Below are positions 32,922-41,383 of a stretch of 64,000 nt of DNA, in pieces. How positions within the stretch are numbered: the first letter of the stretch is position 1; each line of letters opens with the position of its first letter. The notes below the pieces were generated by a model. The model was not told where the DNA came from and made no database searches. It saw nothing but the letters and a program-made list of their open reading frames with translations. Source of the stretch: JAFGHJ01 sp964525555 (GTDB taxonomy: Bacteria; Hydrothermota; UBA3072); contig CAZGHN010000005.1 of the NCBI GenBank assembly GCA_964525555.1, positions 62,001 to 126,000 on the forward strand, written 5' to 3'. The translations under genes were made by a program, and so were the position numbers.

Positions 32922-33265
32922 TAATTTTCTTTTCTCAATATCTTTTTTATCATTCCTTTTTCGAGTTCTAATTCTGTTTTTTCGTCTATTTTAATTTTGA
33001 CAGTAAAGTCTTTAATTTGTGTTATTTTGCCGTGGATACCGCCGGAACTAATTATCTTATCTCCTTTTTGTAATGATTCTATCATTTCTTTATGTTTTTT
33101 TTGCTGAACTTGTGAGGGTCTTATAAAAAGAAAATAAAAAACTGCAAAGATAAGAACCATGAATATTATAGGTGAAAAACCTCCCTGTCCGCCACAAGCA
33201 TCAGTAGGTAATCCTTTTCCGCTTGTCGACCCCTGTGCAATCAACAAATTAATAATGCTCATCAT
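32921..33265 (-). CDS. yajC: preprotein translocase accessory subunit YajC
   Basis: A 114-residue single-pass membrane protein of the SecDF-YajC complex. The transmembrane helix is at about 28-48 (GGFSPIIFMVLIFAVFYFLF), followed by IRPSQVQQKKHKEMIESL and the beta-rich cytoplasmic domain GDKIISSGGIHGKI. Two adjacent ATGs (33265, 33262) follow AAAGGAGG. The start overlaps the tgt end by 14-17 nt. tgt-yajC adjacency is common, but secD/secF do not follow here. Confidence 0.94.
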   Translation of the reverse strand: MMSIINLLIAQGSTSGKGLPTDACGGQGGFSPIIFMVLIFAVFYFLFIRPSQVQQKKHKEMIESLQKGDKIISSGGIHGKITQIKDFTVKIKIDEKTELELEKGMIKKILRKEN

Positions 33266-34388
33266 AGAAACCTCCTTTGAATTTACTTATGATTTCGTCT
33301 CTCCATTTAAAAAATTTTCCCTTTTCTATCTTTTTTCTTATTTTTTCCATTAGCTCCATGTAGAAATGTATATTATGTATTGTTGCAAGATATTTCGCAA
33401 GGAGCTCATCTGTATTGAAAAGATGTCGTAGATAAGCCTTAGAATAATTTATGCATGTGGGACACTTGCATTTTTCTGAAATAGGTGCAGGGTCATCTTT
33501 AAATTGTGAATTCCTTAGGTTGATTTTTCCCTCCCAGGTGTATAAGCCGGCGGTCCTTGCATTCCTTGTAGGAATTACACAGTCGAATAGATCAATGCCT
33601 TCTCCTACTGCCCATAAAATATCTTCAATTTTTCCAAGCCCCATTGCATAATGCGGTTTTTCTTCCGGTAAGAAGGGTGTTGTAGATTTGATTGCCTTTT
33701 TTGTTTGTTCTTCGGCTTCGCCTACAACCAAACCGCCAATAGCATAACCGTCAAAATCAAGTTTATTTAGCTCTTTTGCTGCAGACATTCTTAATTCTGT
33801 GTAGGTTGACCCCTGTATGATACAAAAAAGAAGACCCGGATAGTTCTTTTCTTTAAAGTATTCAATTGATCTTTTTGCCCATCTATTTGTTCTTTTCATT
33901 GCCTCTTCCGCATAACCTTTTCCTATGGGATAACCAACGCATTCATCGAGAGGCATAAGAATATCTGATCCGAGGCTATACTCTATATCAATGACTTTTT
34001 CAGGTGTGAATCTGAGCGGTGTACCATCAACATGAGAAGAGAAAAGAATTCCATCTTCTTGTATTTTTATCTTGGTTGAAAGAGAATAGACCTGAAAGCC
34101 TCCTGAGTCGGTAGCTATAGGTCTATCCCATCCAATAAATGAATGTAATCCTCCGAGGTTTTTGATAAGTTCTTCTCCGGGTCTTATATGTAAATGGTAA
34201 GTATTTGAGATGAAAATCTGAACACCAAGCTTTTTCATGTCCCAGGAAGGCAGAGTCTTTACATCTCCTAAAGTGGCAACAGGCATAAAAGCCGGTGTTT
34301 TTACTATACCGCTTTTTGTGGTAATTATTCCCGTTCGGGCATTATTTTCTTTTGCTTTAGTTTCGAAAGGTGTATTGTTCATAAGCAT
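33249..34388 (-). CDS. tgt: tRNA-guanine transglycosylase
   Basis: A 379-residue enzyme exchanging G34 for preQ1 in queuosine tRNAs. Catalytic Asp regions are ATDSGGFQVYSL and GLVVGEAEEQ/FDCVIPTRNARTA. The zinc ligands are CKCPTC and a downstream His (HLFNTDELL/HNIHFYMELM). The start is ATG 34388 or 34382. Neither has a Shine-Dalgarno, and only 9 nt of T/A-rich sequence separate ATG 34388 from the 3' end of tRNA-Gly. The message is probably released by tRNA processing and translated leaderless. Confidence 0.95.
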   Translation of the reverse strand: MLMNNTPFETKAKENNARTGIITTKSGIVKTPAFMPVATLGDVKTLPSWDMKKLGVQIFISNTYHLHIRPGEELIKNLGGLHSFIGWDRPIATDSGGFQVYSLSTKIKIQEDGILFSSHVDGTPLRFTPEKVIDIEYSLGSDILMPLDECVGYPIGKGYAEEAMKRTNRWAKRSIEYFKEKNYPGLLFCIIQGSTYTELRMSAAKELNKLDFDGYAIGGLVVGEAEEQTKKAIKSTTPFLPEEKPHYAMGLGKIEDILWAVGEGIDLFDCVIPTRNARTAGLYTWEGKINLRNSQFKDDPAPISEKCKCPTCINYSKAYLRHLFNTDELLAKYLATIHNIHFYMELMEKIRKKIEKGKFFKWRDEIISKFKGGFYDEHY

Positions 34389-34397
34389 TTAAAAAAA

Positions 34398-34469
34398 GCG
34401 GGCAACGGGATTTGAACCCGCGACCCCGAGCTTGGGAAGCTCGTACTCTACCAGCTGAGCTATACCCGC
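34398..34469 (-). tRNA. tRNA-Gly (anticodon CCC)
   Basis: 72-nt cloverleaf on the minus strand. Acceptor GCGGGTA pairs with TGCCCGC. The anticodon stem CGAGC/GCTCG holds loop TTCCCAA, anticodon CCC. The T arm has GGGTTCAAATCCC. CCA is not encoded. tgt begins 9 nt downstream. Confidence 0.95.
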
Positions 34470-34479
34470 TTACTGAAAA

Positions 34480-34507
34480 ATATTAGACTATAATCAAAGA
34501 AAGTCAA
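34480..34507 (-). promoter_or_regulatory. promoter of tRNA-Gly/tgt operon
   Basis: Minus strand -35 TTGACT (34507-34502), 16-nt spacer, -10 TAATAT (34485-34480), ending 10 nt before the tRNA 5' end. A repeat-element hairpin starts 8 nt upstream of the -35 box. Confidence 0.75.
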
Positions 34508-34515
34508 GGGCCTTG

Positions 34516-34743
34516 TAGATTCTATGAATCTAAGTTAAATAGTTAAATTGAAAAATTGTAAAATAGTATTACAGATCTTTCGGATCAGTTAAATGGTTAA
34601 ATAGAAAAATGGAAAAATAGTAAAAAAAGAGGTGCGGAGTAGCCGATTTAACAATTCGACTATTTGACTATTGAACTAAGATTTGAAAAATCTTAAAAGT
34701 GGGGTGGCCGATTTAACCATTTGACCATTTTACTATTTGACTT
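34516..34743. repeat. cluster of four hairpin/octamer repeat units in inverted arms
   Basis: The 313-bp gap 34470-34783 has no gene. Unit 1: hairpin TAGATTC-TAT-GAATCTA (34516-34532), then octamers AGTTAAAT, AGTTAAAT, TGAAAAAT, TGTAAAAT. Unit 2: hairpin GATCT-TTC-GGATC (34574-34586), then AGTTAAAT, GGTTAAAT, AGAAAAAT, GGAAAAAT. Unit 3 (minus): hairpin TAAGATTT-TTC-AAATCTTA (34695-34677), then octamers AGTTCAAT, AGTCAAAT, AGTCGAAT, TGTTAAAT ending CGGC. Unit 4 (minus, 34743-34707): octamers ending CGGC without a hairpin. Confidence 0.8.
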
Positions 34744-34756
34744 GTTTCTTTATCCT

Positions 34757-34784
34757 GGATTCTGACTTCTTAATTCTAATTTCT
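34757..34784 (-). repeat. heptamer repeat
   Basis: Four heptamers on the plus strand: GGATTCT, GACTTCT, TAATTCT, AATTTCT. They reach the last base of the kinase stop codon. In reverse sense they match the AGAATCC/AGAAGTT array at 41162-41196. Confidence 0.65.
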
Positions 34785-37700
34785 TATTTATCTTTTTCTT
34801 CTATTACTTTTCTAACAACTTCACAAAGTTCTTCATATTGATATGGTTTGTTTACTATAGCATTAAATCCGTGTTTTTGATATGCTGACATTACCGGATC
34901 ATCGGAATAACCGCTGGAGACTATTGCCTTAGTTTTAGGATCTATCTCTCTTAGTTCCTTTAAAGTGTCTTCGCCTCCCATACCGCCGGGAATTGTTAGG
35001 TCTAGAATGACGACATCAAAGGGTTTTCCTGCTTCGAGGGCATTTTTATAAAGATTTAATGCTTCGGTACCGTCGGAAGCTCCCTCGACTTCGTAACCAA
35101 ATAATTTTAGTGCTTTAACTGCTGTATTTCTCACAAAAGATTTATCGTCCATTATCAGAACTTTACCGCCTTTGCCCCGGAATATCTCTTTTTTAGGTTT
35201 TTTATCAATAGGTTTTCCTTTTTTTATTGCTGGTAAGTAAATAAAGAATGAGGTTCCTTCCTCCGGGACCGATTCAACGGTAACATGTCCTTCATGTCTA
35301 TTAATTATTGAAAAAACAGTTGAAAGACCTAGGCCGCTTCCTTTTTGTTTCGTTGTAAAGAAAGGGTCAAATATTTTGGATATTACCTCAATAGGTATTC
35401 CTATTCCCTGGTCTCGTATTTCTATCAAGGCGTATTTTCCGGGCTTTAATGGTAACTGTGTGTCTTTTTTTGTTATGTTTATGTTTTTTCCCTTGATTGT
35501 TATTACTCCTCCTTCGGGCATTGCTTGATTGGCGTTTAATATAAGATTGTTAAAAACTTGAGTTAACTGTCCGCGATCAGCTCTTACAATCCAGAAATCA
35601 TCGGGGAATTCAATATTTGATCGAACGTTAGATCCACTTAATACAAAGTTTGCGGAATTTCTTACTAAATCTTCAAGCGCCACGTTTATCTTTACAGGGG
35701 TTCCACCTTTTGAAAAAGTTAGAAGCTGTTGAGTTAAGCTTCTTGCGCTTTGAGCCGCTCTTTCCGATTCCTGAAGTATATCATAAGCTTCTTCTTGAGG
35801 GTCCAGATGCAACTTTGCAAGAGAGATATTACCGAGAATACCTGTTAAAAAGTTATTGAAATCATGGGCGATTCCTCCCGCCAGAAGTCCAAGAGATTCG
35901 AGCCTGTCTGCTTTTTCGCGTTCTTTTTCCATATCTTTATATTCCGTTATGTCTCTAATAATTCCCATATAAGATTCTAAACCCTGGTAAGTTATTTTTC
36001 TTATAGAGAATTCACAGAAACGAATATCTCTGTCATTGGTAATTATATTCGCTTCATAAACATTGGGCATTTCTTCTCCTGTTTCTCTACGGCGTTCTAT
36101 TTCTTTTACTAAACTTCGGTCGTCTTGGCTGATTATTTGCCAGATTTCCATTTCATACAATTCTTCCTTGCTGTAGCGAAGTATTTTACACAGGTAATCA
36201 TTAACGAATAGGAATCTGTCATTTCTGAAGATACAGATGCCTTCTCTACTGTTTTCTACAAGTGTGCGATATTTTTCCTCAGATTCTCTTAGGGTTTCCT
36301 CTGTTTGTATCTCTTTTGTGATTTCTTTTACCACGCCGACAATTCCGTAGATTAGGCCTTCCAGATTTCTAAGGGGAAGATACATTTCAGATGTGAAGAT
36401 ATTTTTGCCATTTTCTAATTCATACTGAATTCTGCCTTTTTTAACAACCTCGCCGCTCATGGCTTGTTTCATCATTTTATCGACTTTAGCTTCCTTAAGG
36501 TTCGGGAATATTGCCCAGGGGACTTTTTCGCTGTTTAATATTTTTTCTCTCGGAGTTCCGGATAACTTCTCCATAGAGTTATTCCAATAAGTAAAGTGAA
36601 AATCTTGGTCTAAAACCAAAATACCGTCTTCCATCGATTCAAGAGCGTTGGAAAGAAGCTCTTCTTCTTTCCTGAGATCTTCTTCGATTTTTTTGAGTCT
36701 TGTTATATCTCTTGAAATTCCGATAATACCAATAACCTCGCCTTCCTTATTGTGGCGGGGAACCTTTGTGGTTGAAAGCCAGATTGGCTTACCGTTAGTA
36801 GCCATTTTTGCTTCTTGATCAAGTAAGGGTTTTTCGCTATTGATTATATTTTGTTCCTCTTCAAAACTTCTTTCTGCTTTATCTTGATCTAAGAAGGAAA
36901 AATCGCTTTTCCCAACAATTTCGTCTCTTGCTAAACCAAGTTTTTCTGCTTGAGATTTACTAACTTCTACAAAACGGCAATCCCTATCTTTAAAAAAAAC
37001 TAAATCTGGAGTAAGCTCTAAGAAGGAATCTAACAAGTTCTTTCGAAAAATAAGTTCTTCTCTTGCTTTTCTTCTTTCCGATATATCCATCAGGGAAGCC
37101 ATGTAACTATAGATGTTGCCGTTACTATCGTAAAGCGGAATAATTTCCATCAGACAAAAGAAAACCGAACCATCCTTTTTAATATTTAAATGTTCGTTTG
37201 AATATATTTTTCCTTTCGAAACTGTGGTTTTAATTTCTCTGTGAATTTCGTTTGAGTCTGCCTCTGCTATTAGGAATTCAAGAGTTTTTCCTTTAAGTTC
37301 GCCGATGGTGTATCCGAATAACTGTTTCATTGTTCTATTAGCGTAATTTATACGCATTTCGGTATCTAATCGCAGAATCGTACTGGGCGACTGTTCAAGA
37401 AGCTCTTTTAATCTATATATTTCTTGTTGTGCTTTTTTGATTTCAGTCATGTTTCTTATTAGAATTATAGCGGTCGATTTATCAATTTTCGTGAAACGTG
37501 CTTCCCAGTCTTGCACTTCGTTTCTAATGGTTAATTGATATTCGAAACTTACTATTTTACCTGTTTTTATAACTTTTTTAATACTTTCGATGCTTTTTAC
37601 AGCTAAGTCGCCAGGAAGTACATCCTTTAGATTCTTATTTATAAATTCTTCAGGCCTTAGATATAGTGTATCTTCGTTTCCTGTGTAGTAGGAGATAAAA

Positions 37701-39013
37701 GTTCCGTCTTTTTTGACCTGAAACAATAAATCGGGCAGCGCAGTAAGAATTGCCAGGTTCCTTGCTTCGCTTTCCTTTAATTGTTCTTCCATTTTCTTTT
37801 GCAGAGTAAAGTCTCTTGAAATGCCTAAGGTTCCGATTATATTTCCTTTTTCGTCGTAACGCGGAAGTTTAGTTGTCGAGACCCAGGTTATTCGTCCGTC
37901 AGGGTGGGTTTCTTTTTCGACTTTACCTACGATTTGCTTACCTGTTCTGATTATTTTCTGTTCATCTTTGTAAGCTTGCTCTGCATGTTCCTTTGTAAAA
38001 TAATCGAAGTCTGTTTTGCCTATTACTTTTTCTTTTGGAAGACCAACCTTATTCGCTTTGGATTTACTCAACTCAAGGAAACGCGATTTTCTATCTTTAA
38101 AGTAAATAAAATCAGGTGTATTTTCGAGCAGTGAAGATAGTAGATTGCTTTTAAAGATAACTTCTTCTCCAAGTTTCGACAATTTTTCTTTTAGTTTTTC
38201 TTCCAATTCCTTTTTCTCTGTTATATCCTTTGTTGTTCCTAAAATTCCGATTATTTTACCGTTCTCATCATACCATGGGATTTTATTTGTTGAGACCCAG
38301 GCTGTTTTTCCGTTAAGAGAGGTTTCCTTTATGATTTTTTCTTTAACGGGTTTTCCGGTTTTTATTATTTCCTGTTCTTCCTGATAGGCTTGTTCAGCAT
38401 GAGATTTCGTAAAGAAATCGAAGTCTGTTTTACCAATTATATTATCGGAGCTCTTAAATCCCAGCTTTTTGACGAATGATCTGCTTACCTTCACGAAACG
38501 GCTTTCTTTATCTTTGAAGTAAATAAGATCTGGTGTCTTTTGGAGGATAGAAAAAAGCAGATTGTTTGTCAATATTAGTTCTTTTTCAAGTTTCTGAATT
38601 TTTGCTTTAAATTTATTTTCTGATTTTTTATTTTCGCTTGTATTTTCAAGAAAAGCTAAGGAACCGATGTATTTTCCTTTATTATTAAATTTTGGAAAAG
38701 GTATGATATGGAAAATCTTATTTTTCTCTTTATTTCCCAAAATTTCAAAATCAAGCGTTTTTGTTTCTCCCTTTTGCCATTTTTTTATACTTTTAAAATC
38801 CTTAGAACTTATGAATTCTTTTAGATTCTTCCCTATTAGTGTACCGTTTTTTAACCCCAAAATTTTATCGCAAGCTGCATTGGAGAAAACAATTTGCCCA
38901 TTCGGGTCTATAAAGCACGTAGCTGTATTTAATTCTTTGATTGCTAATGAGTAATTTGGGTATTTCTCTAAAAAGTCTTTACTTTTTTCTTTGTTTTGAT
39001 TTTTTTTAGTCAT
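34784..39013 (-). CDS. hybrid sensor histidine kinase with eight PAS domains and a receiver
   Basis: About 1409 residues, soluble throughout with no transmembrane helix. Eight PAS domains occupy roughly 20-1030. PAS 2, 3 and 6 are close relatives sharing TPDLIYFKD, IGKTDFDFF and AEQAY. Then come HisKA with the phospho-His in AGGIAHDFNNFLTG, HATPase (VFNNLILNANQAMPEGG, KQKGSGLGLSTVF) and a C-terminal receiver with Asp in VVILDLTIPGG. I use ATG 39013; the earlier TTG at 39043 lacks support. No output regulator lies alongside, so the signal and target are unknown. Leader is about 100 nt. Confidence 0.92.
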   Translation of the reverse strand: MTKKNQNKEKSKDFLEKYPNYSLAIKELNTATCFIDPNGQIVFSNAACDKILGLKNGTLIGKNLKEFISSKDFKSIKKWQKGETKTLDFEILGNKEKNKIFHIIPFPKFNNKGKYIGSLAFLENTSENKKSENKFKAKIQKLEKELILTNNLLFSILQKTPDLIYFKDKESRFVKVSRSFVKKLGFKSSDNIIGKTDFDFFTKSHAEQAYQEEQEIIKTGKPVKEKIIKETSLNGKTAWVSTNKIPWYDENGKIIGILGTTKDITEKKELEEKLKEKLSKLGEEVIFKSNLLSSLLENTPDFIYFKDRKSRFLELSKSKANKVGLPKEKVIGKTDFDYFTKEHAEQAYKDEQKIIRTGKQIVGKVEKETHPDGRITWVSTTKLPRYDEKGNIIGTLGISRDFTLQKKMEEQLKESEARNLAILTALPDLLFQVKKDGTFISYYTGNEDTLYLRPEEFINKNLKDVLPGDLAVKSIESIKKVIKTGKIVSFEYQLTIRNEVQDWEARFTKIDKSTAIILIRNMTEIKKAQQEIYRLKELLEQSPSTILRLDTEMRINYANRTMKQLFGYTIGELKGKTLEFLIAEADSNEIHREIKTTVSKGKIYSNEHLNIKKDGSVFFCLMEIIPLYDSNGNIYSYMASLMDISERRKAREELIFRKNLLDSFLELTPDLVFFKDRDCRFVEVSKSQAEKLGLARDEIVGKSDFSFLDQDKAERSFEEEQNIINSEKPLLDQEAKMATNGKPIWLSTTKVPRHNKEGEVIGIIGISRDITRLKKIEEDLRKEEELLSNALESMEDGILVLDQDFHFTYWNNSMEKLSGTPREKILNSEKVPWAIFPNLKEAKVDKMMKQAMSGEVVKKGRIQYELENGKNIFTSEMYLPLRNLEGLIYGIVGVVKEITKEIQTEETLRESEEKYRTLVENSREGICIFRNDRFLFVNDYLCKILRYSKEELYEMEIWQIISQDDRSLVKEIERRRETGEEMPNVYEANIITNDRDIRFCEFSIRKITYQGLESYMGIIRDITEYKDMEKEREKADRLESLGLLAGGIAHDFNNFLTGILGNISLAKLHLDPQEEAYDILQESERAAQSARSLTQQLLTFSKGGTPVKINVALEDLVRNSANFVLSGSNVRSNIEFPDDFWIVRADRGQLTQVFNNLILNANQAMPEGGVITIKGKNINITKKDTQLPLKPGKYALIEIRDQGIGIPIEVISKIFDPFFTTKQKGSGLGLSTVFSIINRHEGHVTVESVPEEGTSFFIYLPAIKKGKPIDKKPKKEIFRGKGGKVLIMDDKSFVRNTAVKALKLFGYEVEGASDGTEALNLYKNALEAGKPFDVVILDLTIPGGMGGEDTLKELREIDPKTKAIVSSGYSDDPVMSAYQKHGFNAIVNKPYQYEELCEVVRKVIEEKDK

Positions 39014-39071
39014 CTTTCTTTGACCTTTTAGAGAGAAAAACAATTGTATTTTTTCTGAATTTAAAAATTTC

Positions 39072-39090
39072 TGTAAATGTAATATTTACA
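39072..39090. promoter_or_regulatory. inverted repeat in the kinase leader
   Basis: TGTAAAT-GTAAT-ATTTACA, perfect 7-bp arms, between the kinase promoter and its start codon. It could be an operator or an RNA hairpin; nothing decides between them. Confidence 0.35.
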
Positions 39091-39119
39091 TATATAAACA
39101 ATTAAATCTCCATATAATT

Positions 39120-39147
39120 ATCTTACTCTTAAAGAAAAATTTGTCAA
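39120..39147 (-). promoter_or_regulatory. promoter of PAS kinase
   Basis: Minus strand -35 TTGACA (39147-39142), 16-nt spacer, -10 TAAGAT (39125-39120). The bases before the -35, AAAGGCCC, resemble those at the tRNA-Gly promoter (ACAAGGCCC). Confidence 0.65.
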
Positions 39148-39275
39148 GGGCCTTTGTCATTGTGTTGGAAATACTACCTATAGTCGTCGATTTTTGGATA
39201 TTGGTAAACAAATATTTGGATAAAATTTGTATTAATTTATGATTAATTGTTTGATAGTGTGAGGTGTAAGTTGCC

Positions 39276-39304
39276 TTGACATATCTGAACTCTCTAATTA
39301 TAAT
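39276..39304 (+). promoter_or_regulatory. promoter of APC-EIIA gene (leaderless)
   Basis: -35 TTGACA (39276-39281), 17-nt spacer, consensus -10 TATAAT (39299-39304). The ATG at 39310 is 5 nt past the -10 box. Confidence 0.8.
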
Positions 39305-39309
39305 TTATT

Positions 39310-41154
39310 ATGACAAAGCCAAAATTAGCAAAGAAACTTACGCTTATTCATGTTTTTTGCATTGCCTCCGGTGCGATGATTAGCTCCGGTATCTTTATCT
39401 TGCCCGGACTCGCTCACGGAAGAGCTGGGCCGGCCGTAATAGTATCTTATTTTCTGGCCGGAATCTTAGCTTTTACCGGCGTTCTATCAAAGGCAGAGTT
39501 AGTGTCTGCAATGCCTAAAGCCGGGGGATCGTACTTTTATATAACAAGAAGTATGGGTCCGGCCGTTGGAACGATTGATGGTCTTTTGATATGGTTTTCT
39601 CTGTCTTTAAAAAGCTCCTTTGCCTTACTCGGCATGGCTGCTTTTACAAGTATATTATTTGATTTTAATATACGAATTATTGCTATAAGCCTTTGTATAA
39701 TATTTATAGCGATTAACATATTAGGAATTAAAGAAGCAGGAAAAGTACAAATTGCTCTGGTTGTCTCTTTAATCGGTCTGATGATTCTTTATGTTATTTT
39801 GGGTATACCAAACATAGAAGTCGAATATTTTAAAGATTTTGCTTCTAAAGGCATACCAGCAGTTTTCTCCACTGCGGGTTTTGTTTTTGTTTCCTTTGGT
39901 GGCGTGCTGAAGGTGGCAAGTATTGCAGAAGAAGTCAAAGAACCGGAAAGAGTAATACCGATGGGGATGATACTATCTCTCGTAACAGTGGGCATTCTTT
40001 ATATCCTTGTTATTTTTGTAACTTCGGGTGTACTTGGGGCTGCCAGGTTAGATGTTTCTATTACACCTATTTCCGATGGAGCCATGGTTTTTATGGGTAA
40101 TTGGGGAAGAATTCTTTTGAGTATTGCTGCGATTTTTGCATTTGTTTCTACGGCAAATGCAGGTATTATGGCAGCTTCAAGATACCCGTTAGCTTTGAGC
40201 CGTGATGGCCTTTTACCGGACGTATTCCATAAAGTAAACAGAAAATTCCAAACGCCACACATGGCTATCCTCATTACAGGAACGATTATGATATTCTCTC
40301 TTTTCTTTACATTGGATTTACTTGTAGAGGCAGCTTCTACTGTTCTTATAATGACATACCTGTTTTCTTGCACGGCTGTTATCGTTATGCGTCAAAGTGG
40401 AGTTCAAAATTACAGACCAAGTTTTAAAAGTCCTATTTATCCTTTTGTCCAAATAGCAGGTATTATTGGATCTGGTTTTTTGCTCTTAGAAATGGGAATG
40501 GAAGTTTTGATAATGTTTTTCATTCTTGTGGCATTGGCAGTTCTTACCTACCTTATTTATGGTAAGGTAAGAATGAAAAAGGAGTATGCCCTGTTATATC
40601 TCATTGAAAGAATTACCGCCAAGGAATTAACTACACACTCGCTTGAAGAGGAGTTAAAAGGTATAATAAGGGAAAGGGATGAAATACAAAAAGACCGTTT
40701 TGATGAACTGGTTGAAAAGTGTCAGATACTGGATATTCAGGGGAAAACAGAATTAAAGGATTTATTAAGATTAACTGCAAAGAGACTTTCTACTTCTTGT
40801 GATATTTCAAGCGAGACCCTTTATCAGCTTTTTATGGAAAGAGAAAAGGAAAGTACTACTTCAATAAACCCGTACATTGCAATACCCCATATAATAATTA
40901 AAGGAGAAAATCATTTTGATATACTCCTCGCAAGATGTAAAGAAGGCATCAAATTTAGTGAGGATACTCCCAGCGTCAGGGCGGTTTTTGTACTTGTAGG
41001 TACAAGAGATGAGAGAAATTTCCATCTTAGATCGCTAGCTTCTATTGCTCAGATAATAAGCGCAAAGGATTTTATGGCCAGATGGATGAGAGCAAAGAAT
41101 ATAGAAAATTTAAGAGATATAGTACTTCTCGGAGAACGTAAAAGACACACGTGA
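39310..41154 (+). CDS. APC-family amino acid permease fused to an EIIA-like domain
   Basis: A 614-residue fusion. Residues about 1-425 are an APC transporter with about 12 helices. It starts LTLIHVFCIASGAMISSGIF and has FVSFGGVLKVASIAEEVKEP and the NYRPSFKSPIYPFVQ loop. A charged helical linker (about 425-465) leads to a PTS EIIA-fold domain (about 465-605) with IAIPHIIIKGENHFDILLA, whose His sits where EIIA is phosphorylated, and LVGTRDERNFHLRSLASIAQ. A paralogue lies at 53996. EIIA-type regulation of uptake is inferred. The transcript appears leaderless. Confidence 0.87.
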   Translation: MTKPKLAKKLTLIHVFCIASGAMISSGIFILPGLAHGRAGPAVIVSYFLAGILAFTGVLSKAELVSAMPKAGGSYFYITRSMGPAVGTIDGLLIWFSLSLKSSFALLGMAAFTSILFDFNIRIIAISLCIIFIAINILGIKEAGKVQIALVVSLIGLMILYVILGIPNIEVEYFKDFASKGIPAVFSTAGFVFVSFGGVLKVASIAEEVKEPERVIPMGMILSLVTVGILYILVIFVTSGVLGAARLDVSITPISDGAMVFMGNWGRILLSIAAIFAFVSTANAGIMAASRYPLALSRDGLLPDVFHKVNRKFQTPHMAILITGTIMIFSLFFTLDLLVEAASTVLIMTYLFSCTAVIVMRQSGVQNYRPSFKSPIYPFVQIAGIIGSGFLLLEMGMEVLIMFFILVALAVLTYLIYGKVRMKKEYALLYLIERITAKELTTHSLEEELKGIIRERDEIQKDRFDELVEKCQILDIQGKTELKDLLRLTAKRLSTSCDISSETLYQLFMEREKESTTSINPYIAIPHIIIKGENHFDILLARCKEGIKFSEDTPSVRAVFVLVGTRDERNFHLRSLASIAQIISAKDFMARWMRAKNIENLRDIVLLGERKRHT

Positions 41155-41161
41155 TAGTTTA

Positions 41162-41196
41162 AGAATCCAGAAGTTAGGAGATAGAAGCCAGAATCC
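41162..41196 (+). repeat. heptamer repeat
   Basis: Five 7-nt units in tandem: AGAATCC, AGAAGTT, AGGAGAT, AGAAGCC, AGAATCC. It begins 7 nt after the permease stop. Confidence 0.7.
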
Positions 41197-41215
41197 CATC
41201 CCCACAACACCCAAT

Positions 41216-41331
41216 TATTAGCCACGGATTTTCACTGATATACACTGATTTTTTAACCCCCCATCCTCCTTTTTTTATTTTTATAAAAACAAAGAAACAT
41301 TTTTTTATCTGTGTTAATCCGTGGCTATTAA
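41216..41331. repeat. inverted pair of CCGTGGCTA-type repeats
   Basis: Left arm 41216-41250 (TTAGCCACGGATTTTCACTG) and right arm 41304-41331 (ATCCGTGGCTATTAAT), about 55 bp apart, just upstream of the tRNA promoter. Related to the inner arms at 29963-30066. Confidence 0.7.
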
Positions 41332-41343
41332 TCTGTTGTCCTC

Positions 41344-41371
41344 TTGACATTTTGTTTGGCTCCTGTATATT
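41344..41371 (+). promoter_or_regulatory. promoter of tRNA-Ile/tRNA-Ala
   Basis: -35 TTGACA (41344-41349), 16-nt spacer, -10 TATATT (41366-41371), 12 nt before the tRNA-Ile 5' end. Confidence 0.8.
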
Positions 41372-41383
41372 TACAAACATAAT

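Noticed and set aside
34516..34743. Possible CRISPR array
   Set aside because: Units are 8 nt, contiguous and degenerate. There are no 25-40 nt repeats, no unique spacers and no cas genes.
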